Assembly: GCF_001618865.1 (NCBI RefSeq) | Contig: NZ_CP015136.1 | Span: forward strand, 3,507,001 to 3,571,000 | Source: Luteitalea pratensis | Lineage (GTDB): Bacteria > Acidobacteriota > Vicinamibacteria > Vicinamibacterales > Vicinamibacteraceae | Length of the DNA stretch: 64,000 bases | Direction: 5' to 3' | Shown here: in pieces, positions 16,225 through 24,827 of the stretch | Numbering within the stretch: position 1 is the stretch's first letter | How the letters are laid out: every line of letters starts with the position of its first letter | Translations under genes and position numbers: made by a program | Notes under the pieces: generated by a model | Databases searched by the model: none | The model's input: only the letters and a program-made list of their open reading frames with translations | What the model was told of the DNA's origin: nothing

Positions 16225-18072
16225 ATGCAGCCCTCCCGCCCTCCCGCACGTCCGCAGTCCGACGCTTCGCTGGACATCGATCTGGCGGCCGTGCTCGCCG
16301 AGTCACAGGCGATGTCGAAGAGGGTCACGCCTGGATCCGGCCCCTGGGACGTGATCATCGTCGGCTCCGGTGCGGCAGGCGGCATGGCGGCTTTCCAACT
16401 CGCCACGGCCGGCATCAAGGTCCTGGTCCTCGAGGCCGGCCGGATGCTGGACGGGCAGAAGGAATACCGGACCATGGAGTGGCCGTATCAGTCGCTCCGT
16501 CGCCAGCGTATGCCGCCGGACATGCGCAGCCTGAACGTCGCCGAGTACAACTTCGTCGACCGGCCCTACAGCAATCATCCCGAGTTCGAGAAGTACAAGA
16601 AGCTCACGAGCTACGCCGCCAACACGTTCACGCGCAACTGGGTCGTGAACGAGAAGGAGAATCCGACGACGGGGACCCCGTACGCCTGGGTCCGGGCGCG
16701 CATTCTCGGCGGCAAGACGAATTTCTGGGGGCGCGGGGCGCTGCGCTACGGCCCGTACGAGTTCAAGGCCGCGAGTCACGACGGTTACGACGTCGACTGG
16801 CCGATCGGCTACGACGACGTGAAGGGCTATTACGACAAGGTCGACACGCTGCTCGGCTGCTCGGGCAGCAAGGAAGGACTCGACCAGGTGCCCGACGGCA
16901 TCTTCCAGACGCCGTCGAAGCTGAATTGCACCGAGACGGTCTTTCGCAACGGCATCGCCACGCTCGGACGCAAGCTGATTCCCGGTCGTGCGGGCATCAC
17001 GACCGACGGCGTGTTGAACAACAAGTACCGGCAGCGTTGCATGCGCCGCGGGCGTTGTGGCCGCGGCTGCGACCTCAACGCGTCGTTCCACTCGCCTGCA
17101 GCGCTCATCGCGCCCGCGCGCGACACCGGCAACATGACGCTCCGGCCGTATTCGGTGGTGCGCGAGGTGCTGCTCGACGAGGACACCAACAAGGCCCGGG
17201 GCGTGCGGGTGATCGATGCGCAGACCAGGGAAGTCATGGACTTCACGGCGCGTGTCGTGGTGCTCGGCGCCGGCACGCTCGATACCACGCGCATCCTGCT
17301 GAACTCGAAGTCGTCGCGGTATCCGAACGGGCTCGGCAACACCAACGACGTGCTCGGCCGGTACCTGAGCGAACACATCATGGGCGTGCGCGGCAGCGGC
17401 TTCATCCCGCAGCGTATCGGCAAGACGCCGACCGTGGACGACGCCCGCGGCGTCGGCCCCTACATCCCGCGATTCCGCAACATCGGCACCGACAAGCGCA
17501 CCGACTTCATCCGCGGTTACCACTTCCAGGGCGGCGGCGGCGCCGCGGAGTATCCCAGTCACGCACACGGCGTGAAGGGATTCGGGGCCTCGTTCAAGAG
17601 TTCGGTGCGCACGTACTATCCGGCGCCGATCGCGTTTGGCGGCTTCGGCGAGGTCTTGCCGCGCTGGGAGAACCGTGTCCTGCTCGACACGCAGGTCGTC
17701 GACGCGTGGGGGATCCCGGTGCTCCGGTTCGACTACCGGTTCGGCGACAACGAGAAGAAGATGCTGGCCGACATGGCCGGCTCGATCGAGGAGATGTTCA
17801 GGGCCGCCGGCGCCGAGGACATCGAGATCGGCCGCGAGGCGTTGCCGGAAGGCTGGTCGATCCACGAAATCGGCACGGCGCGGATGGGCACCGATCCGAA
17901 GACCTCCTACGCCGATGCCTGGTGCCGCCCGCACGGCGTCGCCAACGTGTTCCTCGCCGACGCGAGTCCCTACGTGTCGGGAGGGACGCAGAACACCACC
18001 TGGACCATCCTCGCGATGTGCTGGCGGACGATGGACTTCGTGAAGGAACAGATGCGGACAGGAAGCCTGTAG
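16225..18072 (+). CDS. Second GMC-family FAD sugar dehydrogenase (tandem paralogue)
   Basis: 615 residues, collinear with the upstream GMC protein throughout: IIVGSGAAGGMAAFQLA, GGKTNFWGRGALRY, cysteine cluster CMRRGRCGRGC at about 272-282, GWSIHEIGTARMG and GGTQNTTWTILAMCWR. The active-site His and Asn are intact, so both copies look functional. The ATG at 16225 was chosen because the preceding 114 bases in frame are degenerate 8-9-bp repeats (GCCGCGAT, GCATTCCG). An ATG at 16312 is also possible. No second subunit-3 gene accompanies it, so both paralogues may share one small subunit, or this one differs in partner. Confidence 0.88.
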   Translation: MQPSRPPARPQSDASLDIDLAAVLAESQAMSKRVTPGSGPWDVIIVGSGAAGGMAAFQLATAGIKVLVLEAGRMLDGQKEYRTMEWPYQSLRRQRMPPDMRSLNVAEYNFVDRPYSNHPEFEKYKKLTSYAANTFTRNWVVNEKENPTTGTPYAWVRARILGGKTNFWGRGALRYGPYEFKAASHDGYDVDWPIGYDDVKGYYDKVDTLLGCSGSKEGLDQVPDGIFQTPSKLNCTETVFRNGIATLGRKLIPGRAGITTDGVLNNKYRQRCMRRGRCGRGCDLNASFHSPAALIAPARDTGNMTLRPYSVVREVLLDEDTNKARGVRVIDAQTREVMDFTARVVVLGAGTLDTTRILLNSKSSRYPNGLGNTNDVLGRYLSEHIMGVRGSGFIPQRIGKTPTVDDARGVGPYIPRFRNIGTDKRTDFIRGYHFQGGGGAAEYPSHAHGVKGFGASFKSSVRTYYPAPIAFGGFGEVLPRWENRVLLDTQVVDAWGIPVLRFDYRFGDNEKKMLADMAGSIEEMFRAAGAEDIEIGREALPEGWSIHEIGTARMGTDPKTSYADAWCRPHGVANVFLADASPYVSGGTQNTTWTILAMCWRTMDFVKEQMRTGSL

Positions 18073-18074
18073 GC

Positions 18075-18169
18075 AATTTCAAAATTGCAGAATTCCAGAA
18101 TTTCAATAGCATTGTCCGGGGCTTCGACCTGCCGACGTGGCCGGTGAAATTCTGAAATTGTGAAATTCT
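18075..18169. repeat. Inverted pair of AT-rich octamer arrays (C1)
   Basis: Left arm 18075-18106 is four 8-bp units (AATTTCAA, AATTGCAG, AATTCCAG, AATTTCAA). Right arm 18146-18169 is three complementary-type units (GAAATTCT, GAAATTGT, GAAATTCT). A 39-base GC-rich centre separates them. The same architecture recurs near 40.7 and 44.5 kb. Confidence 0.88.
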
Positions 18170-18191
18170 GCACTTTCGTGAGGAGTTCCTT

Positions 18192-19355
18192 GTGAAGCGA
18201 ATCGGGATGGGTCTGGTCGGGGCGGGTTTCATCGGTCCTCATCACCTGGAGGCGGTGCGTCGGCTCGGGTTCGTGGACGTCGTCGCCATCGCCGACTTCA
18301 ACGACGAACTGGCTCGGCAGAAGGCCGAGGCCCTCGGCGTGCCGAAGTGGTACGGCAACTACCAGGCGCTGCTGGACGATCCCGACGTGCACGTGGTGCA
18401 CAACGCGACGCCCAACTACATGCACCACCCGGTGAGCATGGCGGCGATCGCGGCCGGCAAGCACATCGTCTCGGACAAGCCGCTGGCGATGACGTCGGCG
18501 CAGGCCCGGGAACTGCTCGACGCGGCCACGGCGAGGGGTGTCGTGCACGCGGTGACGTTCAACTACCGCGGCAACCCCCTCGTGCAGCAGGCGCGGACGA
18601 TGATCGCCAAGGGCGAGATCGGACCGCCGCGCTTCATCCACGGCCAGTACCTGCAGGACTGGCTGCTGTTCGACACCGACTACAGCTGGCGCCTCGAGCC
18701 CGACAAGGGCGGCGAATCCTCGGCGATGGGCGACATCGGATCGCATTGGTGCGACCTGGCGCAGCACGTGTCGGGGCTGCGCATCACCCACGTGCTCTCG
18801 GATCTCACGACCGTCATTCCGGTGCGCAAGAAGCCATCGGGCGCACGGTTGGCGTTCCAGAAGGCGAGTGCCGAGGACGCCTACGAGTCGGTGGAGATCA
18901 AGGTCGAGGACCTGTGCTCGGTATTGGTCCGCTTCGAGAACGGCGCGAAGGGCACGTTCTCGGTCGGGCAGGTGTGCGCGGGGCACAAGAACGACCTGTG
19001 GCTGGAGGTCAACGGTGGTGAAGCGTCGCTGCGGTGGCACCAGGAAACGCAGAACGAGCTGTGGATCGGCCACCGTGCCAAGGGCAACATGATCCTGCAG
19101 AAGGATCCCTCGCTGATGGATCCGGACGTCGCGGGCCTTGCCAAGCTTCCGGGCGGGCACCAGGAAGCCTGGCCGGATGCCTTCCGCAACGTCCTTCGTG
19201 CCGTCTACGAGCACATCGCGGAGGGACGGCCGATGAGCGAGCGCCCGCCGTATTTCTCGTCGTTCGAAGATGGGTGGCGGGCCAACGCCGTGATCGACGC
19301 CGTGCTGGCCAGCCATCGGAACGGCAACGTGTGGACGGCCGTCGCCACACTGTAA
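18192..19355 (+). CDS. Gfo/Idh/MocA family oxidoreductase
   Basis: 387 residues, cytoplasmic. Rossmann motif MGLVGAGFIGPHHLEAV, the DKP variant of the catalytic motif in HIVSDKPLAMT, and the C-terminal mixed sheet with GDIGSHWCDLAQHVSG carrying the conserved His. The GTG start is supported by AGGAG eight bases upstream at 18181. The isomerase gene follows within 140 bases, and the pair resembles oxidoreductase-isomerase pairs of inositol and keto-sugar pathways. It probably reduces or oxidises a sugar released by the GMC system; substrate unknown. Confidence 0.9.
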   Translation: MKRIGMGLVGAGFIGPHHLEAVRRLGFVDVVAIADFNDELARQKAEALGVPKWYGNYQALLDDPDVHVVHNATPNYMHHPVSMAAIAAGKHIVSDKPLAMTSAQARELLDAATARGVVHAVTFNYRGNPLVQQARTMIAKGEIGPPRFIHGQYLQDWLLFDTDYSWRLEPDKGGESSAMGDIGSHWCDLAQHVSGLRITHVLSDLTTVIPVRKKPSGARLAFQKASAEDAYESVEIKVEDLCSVLVRFENGAKGTFSVGQVCAGHKNDLWLEVNGGEASLRWHQETQNELWIGHRAKGNMILQKDPSLMDPDVAGLAKLPGGHQEAWPDAFRNVLRAVYEHIAEGRPMSERPPYFSSFEDGWRANAVIDAVLASHRNGNVWTAVATL

Positions 19356-19366
19356 CTACGCGAAAA

Positions 19367-19440
19367 CGCTGAACGCTGAATGCTGAACGCCGATTGACGC
19401 TCTTCTGCAGCGTTCTGCGTTCGACCCTCGGCGTTCGTCA
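19367..19440. repeat. Heptamer arrays, AACGCTG and GCGTTCG types
   Basis: AACGCTG, AACGCTG, AATGCTG, AACGCCG run in 7-bp register, followed about 15 bases on by complementary-type units (GCGTTCT, GCGTTCG, GCGTTCG). The two halves could pair. They fill the gap before the isomerase gene. Confidence 0.75.
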
Positions 19441-19495
19441 GCATCATCTACAAGCCAGTGGAGGTTGCTCGCTGGCCATAACGAGGAGCCTTTCC

Positions 19496-20458
19496 ATGAA
19501 GCTAGGCGTGTTCACGGCCCTGTTTGCGGGGCTCACGCTGGACCAGGTGATCGAGAAGGTGACGGCGGCCGGACTCGATGCCGTCGAGATCGGCACCGGG
19601 GCCTACCCGGGTGCGGCGCACATCGACGTCGAGGACCTGCTCTCGAGCAAGGCCAAGGCAAAGGCGTACAAGAGGAAGCTCGCCGACGCGGGCCTGACGA
19701 TTTCGGCGCTGTCCTGCCACGGCAATCCGCTGCATCCCGACAAGGCATTCGCAAAGGACCACGACGAGGTATTCCGCAAGACGGTGCGTGTCGCCGAACT
19801 GCTGGGCGTCGGCGTGGTGAACACCTTCTCCGGATGCCCCGGCGACAGCGAGGGCAGCAAGGTGCCCAACTGGATCACCTGCGCGTGGCCGCCCGACTTC
19901 CTGAAGGCGCTCGACTGGCAGTGGGAGAAGAAGGTCATCCCGTACTGGACGCGGGCCGGCAAGTTCGCCAAGGATCACGGCGTCCGCGTGGCCCTCGAGT
20001 CGCACCCGGGGTTTGCGGTCTACAACGTCGAGACCGCGCTGAAGTTGCGCCGCGCCGTGGGCAAGCAGATTGGCGTCAACTTCGATCCGAGCCACCTGTT
20101 CTGGCAGGGCGTGGACGTGCCGGCGGCGATTCACGCGCTTGGTGACGCGATCTTCCACTTCCACGCCAAGGACGTGGCGCTCGACCGCAACAACGCGCGC
20201 CTCAACGGCGTGATCGATGCCAAGTCCTACACGCGGATGACGGAACGCTCCTGGCTGTTCCGCACCGTGGGCTGGGGGCATGGCGCTGGCGACTGGGCCG
20301 AGATCATGAGCGCCCTCCGCCTCGTCGGATACGACCACGTGGTCAGCATCGAGCACGAGGACGCCCTGGCCTCGGTCGATGAAGGCCTGGCCAATGCCGT
20401 GAAATTCCTCCGGCCGCTGATCCTGAAGGAACAACCCGCCGAAGCTTGGTGGGTCTGA
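19496..20458 (+). CDS. Sugar phosphate isomerase/epimerase family TIM-barrel protein
   Basis: 320 residues, cytoplasmic, AP-endonuclease-2-like TIM barrel. Metal-site motifs in order: SALSCHGNPLHP, ALESHPGF (Glu), GVNFDPSHLFWQG (Asp/His), FHFHAKD and SIEHEDALAS (Glu). The ATG at 19496 follows a good ribosome site (CGAGGAG, 19482-19488). The frame extends further upstream through repeats and is not credible there. Family members isomerise or hydrate oxidised sugars and inositol intermediates. As last gene of the 12.6-20.5 kb cluster it probably processes the product of the oxidoreductases. Confidence 0.9.
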   Translation: MKLGVFTALFAGLTLDQVIEKVTAAGLDAVEIGTGAYPGAAHIDVEDLLSSKAKAKAYKRKLADAGLTISALSCHGNPLHPDKAFAKDHDEVFRKTVRVAELLGVGVVNTFSGCPGDSEGSKVPNWITCAWPPDFLKALDWQWEKKVIPYWTRAGKFAKDHGVRVALESHPGFAVYNVETALKLRRAVGKQIGVNFDPSHLFWQGVDVPAAIHALGDAIFHFHAKDVALDRNNARLNGVIDAKSYTRMTERSWLFRTVGWGHGAGDWAEIMSALRLVGYDHVVSIEHEDALASVDEGLANAVKFLRPLILKEQPAEAWWV

Positions 20459-20493
20459 GACTTCACGGCCACCACCTGCCTCGTGCGATGAGA

Positions 20494-20528
20494 AATGGCC
20501 TCAGGGGAGCATCTCCCCTGGGGCCATT
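20494..20528 (+). terminator. Strong hairpin terminator after the isomerase gene
   Basis: Sixteen-base arms beginning AATGGCCT and ending GGGGCCATT, with a single G-U pair and a 3-base CAT loop. It starts 36 bases after the stop. A short A run precedes it, but no T run follows, so intrinsic strength is uncertain. Confidence 0.6.
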
Positions 20529-20767
20529 CGTCGTTCACGGGTTCCTTCGTAATCTTGGTGTTTGTTTCCGAACTTTCGGATCGCGCAAAATTGGTCATAC
20601 CAATGTAAGGCCTGTAACAAGGTCGCAATGTCCGTCCCTCATGCGCCCGTTGGCGAAGGCACCCAGGCGGGGTGTCCCACCTTTGCGTCACGGAGCAATT
20701 GACACGGTCCAGCACCGGTGATAGCGTCGCTGGCAAAGAAACAGTACGTGTCATCCGGGCTACTGGT
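20529..20767 (+). other. Regulatory gap upstream of the GntR gene
   Basis: No coding feature is supported. It is noticeably less GC-rich than its surroundings and contains a perfect TTGACA at 20699-20704 with a weak GATAGC-type -10 at 20720-20725, plus the first GntR-type operator at 20590-20604. Confidence 0.6.
20590..20604. promoter_or_regulatory. FadR-subfamily operator, site 1
   Basis: ATTGGTCATACCAAT is a perfect 6-3-6 palindrome and matches the TnGTnnnACnA pattern bound by FadR/ExuR/UxuR-type GntR regulators. It lies 164 bases before the GntR start. Confidence 0.75.
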
Positions 20768-20775
20768 ATGACCAG
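20763..20775. promoter_or_regulatory. FadR-subfamily operator, site 2, over the GntR start codon
   Basis: CTGGTATGACCAG is a perfect 5-3-5 palindrome whose central triplet is the ATG of the regulator gene itself. With site 1 it suggests autorepression, possibly by looping. Confidence 0.72.
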
Positions 20776-21535
20776 ACACAAGTCAGAGTCCTCCAAGAAA
20801 CCGTTCGAAGGGGTCGCCGCAGAGCTCGTCGTCGGCCACGTGCGTGAGCTGATCGAGCGCGGTGACCTGCGTCCGGGCGCGCGCCTGCCCGCCGAGCGCG
20901 AACTGGCGCTGCGCGTGGGCGTGAGTCGTCCGAGCGTGCGTGCCGGGCTGCGGGCCCTTGCCGCGATGGGTGTGGTGCAGTCGCGTCACGGCGCCGGCAC
21001 GTTCATCCGCGGCGGCCCGCCCATGCTCGGCAGCGAGCCGCTCAGCTTCCTGGCGGCGCTGCACGGGTTCACACGTGACGAGATGTTCGAGGCCCGGCGG
21101 GTCCTGGAGGTCGGGGTCGCGGGGCTGGCCGCCGAGCGTGCGACTGGCGATCAACTGGCGTCGATCTCCGAGGAGATCACGGGCATGTACGCGTCGATGG
21201 ACGACCCGCAGGCGTTCCTCGTGCACGACATCCGCTTCCACCGCGCCGTTGCCGCCGCGGCGGGCAATCCCATCCTCGCCTCGCTGGTGGAGATGGTCTC
21301 CGAAATTTTCTACGAGCACCGCCGGAAGACGGCGGCCCAAGGCAAGGACCTCAAGGAAGCCGCCGACCTGCATCGCGCGATTTACCACGCGCTGCGGACC
21401 CACGACGGCGAGCGTGCCCGCCGCACGATGGAGGCGCACCTCTCGCTGGCGCGCGATCGCCAGGCCACCGAAGCCGGTTTCAACAGCGATGAGGCACTCG
21501 CCCCCGCCAGCACGCCCGTCGCCGCGGTCAGCTAG
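20768..21535 (+). CDS. FadR-subfamily GntR transcriptional regulator
   Basis: 255 residues. N-terminal winged helix with ERELALRVGVSRPSVR as the recognition region (about residues 35-60) and the SRHGAGTFIRGG wing. C-terminal FCD ligand domain with the metal/ligand residues in HDIRFHRAVAAAAGN and DLHRAIYHALRTHD. The ATG at 20768 lies at the centre of a FadR-type operator. It heads a run of hexuronate/KDG genes, so the effector is likely a uronate, aldonate or KDG. Family members such as UxuR, ExuR and KdgR repress such operons until the sugar acid binds. Confidence 0.92.
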   Translation: MTRHKSESSKKPFEGVAAELVVGHVRELIERGDLRPGARLPAERELALRVGVSRPSVRAGLRALAAMGVVQSRHGAGTFIRGGPPMLGSEPLSFLAALHGFTRDEMFEARRVLEVGVAGLAAERATGDQLASISEEITGMYASMDDPQAFLVHDIRFHRAVAAAAGNPILASLVEMVSEIFYEHRRKTAAQGKDLKEAADLHRAIYHALRTHDGERARRTMEAHLSLARDRQATEAGFNSDEALAPASTPVAAVS

Positions 21536-21750
21536 GCACCACGTGTCGAGGTCCACGCGCCAGCCGACCGGCCACGCGCTCGTCCCACCGCAGGCGTCGC
21601 CGTGGCCGTCGCTCCGACGAGTTCTCCGCGAGATTGACCTCCTTCGCCCTGCCTGATAGAACTTGCACGCCCATCTCACGCTCAGCCGCCGACCGGTCGC
21701 ACCTCTTGCGGCGTCATCCGGCAGAGTCTGAAAGAGCGACGGACTCATTC

Positions 21751-22515
21751 ATGTTCCAGGGATTCGATCTGAGCGGCCGTGTGGCCGTGGTCATCGGCGG
21801 CACGTCGGGCATCGGGCGCGCGATCGCGCGTGGCCTCGCCGAGGCCCGGGCCGACGTCGTCGCCACCGGCCGCAGGCAGGCGTTGGTGGACGAAGCCGGA
21901 ACGGAGATCGAGGGCATGGGGCGTCGCACCGCTCGCCCTGGCGGTCGACGTCGGCGATCGCGCCTCGCTGGTGGCGCTCCGCGATGGCGTCACCGCCCAG
22001 CTCGGTCCGTGCGACATCCTCGTCAACTGCGCGGGACGCACGAAGCGATCGCCGACGCTCGACGTCGACGAGGCGGAGTGGGCAGCCATCCTCGAGACCA
22101 ACCTGACCGGCACGCTGCGTGCGTGCCAGGTCTTTGCGCCGGCGATGATCGAGCGCAAGTGGGGCCGCATCATCAACATCGCGTCCCTGTCGTCGTCCGT
22201 GGCCCTGTACGAGGTGGCGGCCTACGCCGCGAGCAAGGCGGCCGTCGCCTCGCTCACCAAGTCGGTGGCCATCGAGTGGGCGCAAACGGCGTCACGGTCA
22301 ACGCGATTGCACCGGGGGTCTTCCGGACCGACCTGAACACGCAGTTGCTCGATGGCACCGGGCGCGGCAAGGAGTTCCTGACGCGCACGCCCATGAAGCG
22401 CTTCGGCAGCATTCCGGAACTTGCCGGCGCGGGCGTGTTCCTCGCATCGCCGGCCGCCAGCTTCGTGACCGGCGAAGTCCTCGTGGTCGATGGCGGTTTC
22501 TCGCCAGCGGCGTGA
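21751..22515 (+). pseudogene. SDR oxidoreductase gene with two compensating single-base frameshifts
   Basis: Short-chain dehydrogenase of the gluconate/fructuronate oxidoreductase type. The N-terminus MFQGFDLSGRVAVVIGGTSG and the C-terminus (NGVTVNAIAPGVFRTD to LVVDGGFSP) are in one frame. The middle, with LAVDVGDRASL, DILVNCAGRT and the catalytic YEVAAYAASKAAV (Tyr and Lys), is in the +1 frame. The switches map to GGGG at 21918-21921 (one G too many) and GGG at 22278-22280 (one too few). As written, the active site would not be made. Real decay and sequencing error are both possible; adjacent genes are intact. In context it would interconvert a keto-uronate and an aldonate. Confidence 0.85.
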
Positions 22516-22546
22516 ACCAATAGCTGCATCACGCACGGAGACGCCC

Positions 22547-24055
22547 ATGGCCCTTGCCTCTGCCGCACCCCCTCGAGGCACCACTCTGCCTGCGTCGTCG
22601 GACAAACCGACGAGCATCCGCTGGGTCGTCTGTGCGCTGCTGTTCTTCGCCGCGACGATCAACTACATCGACCGCAACGTGCTGGCGGTCCTGAAGGCGC
22701 CGCTCACCACCGAGTTCGGGTGGACCAACACCGACTTCGGCTACATCAACTTCTTCTTCCAGGTCGCCTACATGGTCGGCATGCTGGCGTCCGGCTGGCT
22801 GATCGACACGATCGGCACGCGGCGCGGCCTGGCAATCGCCATCTGTTTGTGGAGCGTCGCGGCGATGCTGCACGCCGAGGCGCCGATCATCGGCAATGCG
22901 GTGCAAGGCGCGTTCGGGGCACTCGGCCTGACCATGGCGGCCTCGGTGGCGGGCTTCGCGTTCTGCCGTGTCCTGCTCGGGCTCGGCGAGGCGGCCATCT
23001 TCCCAGGTTCGGTCCGCAGCATCGCCGAATGGTTTCCGCAGCGCGAGCGTGCGTTTGCCACCGGCCTGTTCAACGCCGGCACCAACATCGGCGCACTCGC
23101 GACCCCGATCATCGTCCCGATCATCACGCTCCGCTACGGCTGGTACTGGGCCTTCTTCGGCACCGGCACGGTGGGTTTCCTCTGGCTCGCCGTCTGGCTG
23201 TGGCAGTACCGCACGCCCCGTACGCATCCTGGCGTCAACCCGGCCGAACTCGCGCTGATCGAGAGCGACCCGCCCGATGGCGCGGTATTCAAGGTCCCCG
23301 GCCTGGCCATGGCTGGCATCGTCGCGGCGGTGTGCTTCGTGAGCGGCTTGGTGGCGGCGACGTTCTTCGGTTCGCGCGTGGTCGCCGTCGCCCTGTTCAG
23401 CACTGGCCTCATCACCGCTATCGTTCTCAACCCGCGCCGGCAGGTGTGGGCCTACGCGGTCGGCAAGTTCATGACCGACCCGGTGTGGTGGCTGTACCTC
23501 ACCTGGCTGCCCGACTTCCTGGTCAAGGCCCACCATGTCGACATCCGCAGTGCCATGCTGCCGCTGGCGACGATCTACCTGGTGGCCGACATCGGCAGCG
23601 TGCTCGGTGGCTACGTCAGTTCGAAGTTGATCCAGCGTGGCTTCAGCGTCAACGTGGCGCGCAAGCTGACGATGCTGTGCTTTGCCGTCAGCGTGACGCC
23701 GATTGTCTTTGCCGCGCAGGTCGACAGCCTGTGGGGCGCCGTGGCGCTCGTCAGCATCGCGGCCTCCGGCCACCAGGCGTGGAGCGCCAACCTCTACACG
23801 CTGGTGAGCGACATGTTCCCGCGGCGCGCCGTCGGTAGCGTCATCGGCTTCGGCGCCATGATGGGTGCCTGTGGCGGCGCGATGATGCAGATCGCAGTCG
23901 GCGTGTGGCTCGACGCGTCCAACAACAACTACGTGCCGATCTTCATCGCGGCCGGCACGCTGTACCTGATCGCGCTCGTGGTCATCCACCTGTTGGTGCC
24001 GAGGATGACACCGGCGAATCTGGAGGTGCCGTTGGCACCGGGAGGAATGGCATGA
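22547..24055 (+). CDS. MFS transporter, hexuronate (ExuT-like) anion:cation symporter
   Basis: 502-residue inner-membrane protein with about 12 hydrophobic segments. The first helix carries INYIDRNVLAVLKAPL, typical of the ACS family that includes ExuT and GudP. The loop WLIDTIGTRRGLAIAI matches the family's conserved cytoplasmic loop 2-3, and GLGEAAIFPGSVRSIAEWFP the helix 4-5 region. The ATG at 22547 has GGAGA upstream. It lies 31 bases after the SDR gene and overlaps the aldolase start by four bases. Context (KDPG aldolase, KDG kinase, mannonate dehydratase) supports glucuronate or galacturonate import. Confidence 0.9.
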   Translation: MALASAAPPRGTTLPASSDKPTSIRWVVCALLFFAATINYIDRNVLAVLKAPLTTEFGWTNTDFGYINFFFQVAYMVGMLASGWLIDTIGTRRGLAIAICLWSVAAMLHAEAPIIGNAVQGAFGALGLTMAASVAGFAFCRVLLGLGEAAIFPGSVRSIAEWFPQRERAFATGLFNAGTNIGALATPIIVPIITLRYGWYWAFFGTGTVGFLWLAVWLWQYRTPRTHPGVNPAELALIESDPPDGAVFKVPGLAMAGIVAAVCFVSGLVAATFFGSRVVAVALFSTGLITAIVLNPRRQVWAYAVGKFMTDPVWWLYLTWLPDFLVKAHHVDIRSAMLPLATIYLVADIGSVLGGYVSSKLIQRGFSVNVARKLTMLCFAVSVTPIVFAAQVDSLWGAVALVSIAASGHQAWSANLYTLVSDMFPRRAVGSVIGFGAMMGACGGAMMQIAVGVWLDASNNNYVPIFIAAGTLYLIALVVIHLLVPRMTPANLEVPLAPGGMA

Positions 24056-24702
24056 GTCGGACCGACGTGGTCCGGGCCATCGAGCAGAGCGGCGTCGTCG
24101 CCGTGATCCGCCTGAAGGATGCCGGCAAGCTGCGCTCGGTGGTGGACGCGCTGATCGAGGGCGGCGTCACGGCGATGGAAGTCACGATGACGGTGCCCGG
24201 TGCGGTGGGGCTGATCGAGCAACTCGCCAAGGACCTGCCGAGCGGGTTCCAGTTGGGCGCCGGTACGGTGCTCGACCCGGAAACGGCACGCCAGGTGATT
24301 CTCGCGGGCGCGACCTACCTCGTGTCCCCGGTGCTGAACCTGCCGACGATCGAACTCGCGCACCGCTACGACGTGGCGGTGATGCCGGGCTGTTTCACGC
24401 CGACCGAGATCCTCACCGCCTGGCAAGCCGGCGCCGACGTCGTCAAGGTGTTCCCGGCGACGACGCTGGGCCCGGGGTACATCAAGGACGTGAAGGCGCC
24501 GCTGCCACAGATCAAGCTGATGCCGACCGGTGGCGTGACGCTTACCAATGCCGGCGAGTGGATCGCGGCTGGGGCGTGCGCGGTGGGCGTCGGCAGCAAC
24601 CTGGTGGATGCCAGGGCGCTCGCGGCCAACGATTTTGCCGCCATCGCCAACAATGCCCGCACGGTGGTGGCAAGCGTCGCGGCCGCGCGCGCAAAGGCGT
24701 GA
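24052..24702 (+). CDS. eda: 2-dehydro-3-deoxy-phosphogluconate aldolase
   Basis: Splits KDPG into pyruvate and glyceraldehyde 3-phosphate, the last step of the Entner-Doudoroff and hexuronate routes. 216 residues, class I aldolase. The Schiff-base lysine is in [14 protein letters not shown], the general acid Glu in [10 protein letters not shown], the phosphate site in [14 protein letters not shown], and IRLKDAGKL replaces the common IR near the N-terminus. The start overlaps the MFS stop (ATGA) and has GGGAGGAA upstream. No sign of decay. Confidence 0.95.
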   Translation: MSRTDVVRAIEQSGVVAVIRLKDAGKLRSVVDALIEGGVTAMEVTMTVPGAVGLIEQLAKDLPSGFQLGAGTVLDPETARQVILAGATYLVSPVLNLPTIELAHRYDVAVMPGCFTPTEILTAWQAGADVVKVFPATTLGPGYIKDVKAPLPQIKLMPTGGVTLTNAGEWIAAGACAVGVGSNLVDARALAANDFAAIANNARTVVASVAAARAKA

Positions 24703-24709
24703 ATGAGGT

Positions 24710-24815
24710 AGGGCCCGTTCTCCGAACGCGGCCCTCAGACGGCCGGGCTCGGAGAGCCGGCCCTACCAGTTGTGAGGGTGTAGTTCATGCAGGCCGCAGG
24801 CCGTAGCCTGCAGCC
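24710..24815. repeat. Hairpin repeat pair plus heptamers between eda and kdgK
   Basis: Two degenerate TCC-loop hairpins in opposite orientation (GGTAGGGCC edge at 24710, GGCCCTACC edge at about 24765), the first with a stem imperfection, then CAGGCCG, CAGGCCG, TAGCCTG, CAGCCCG in 7-bp steps at 24789-24816. Confidence 0.75.
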
Positions 24816-24827
24816 CGAGAGATTGCA

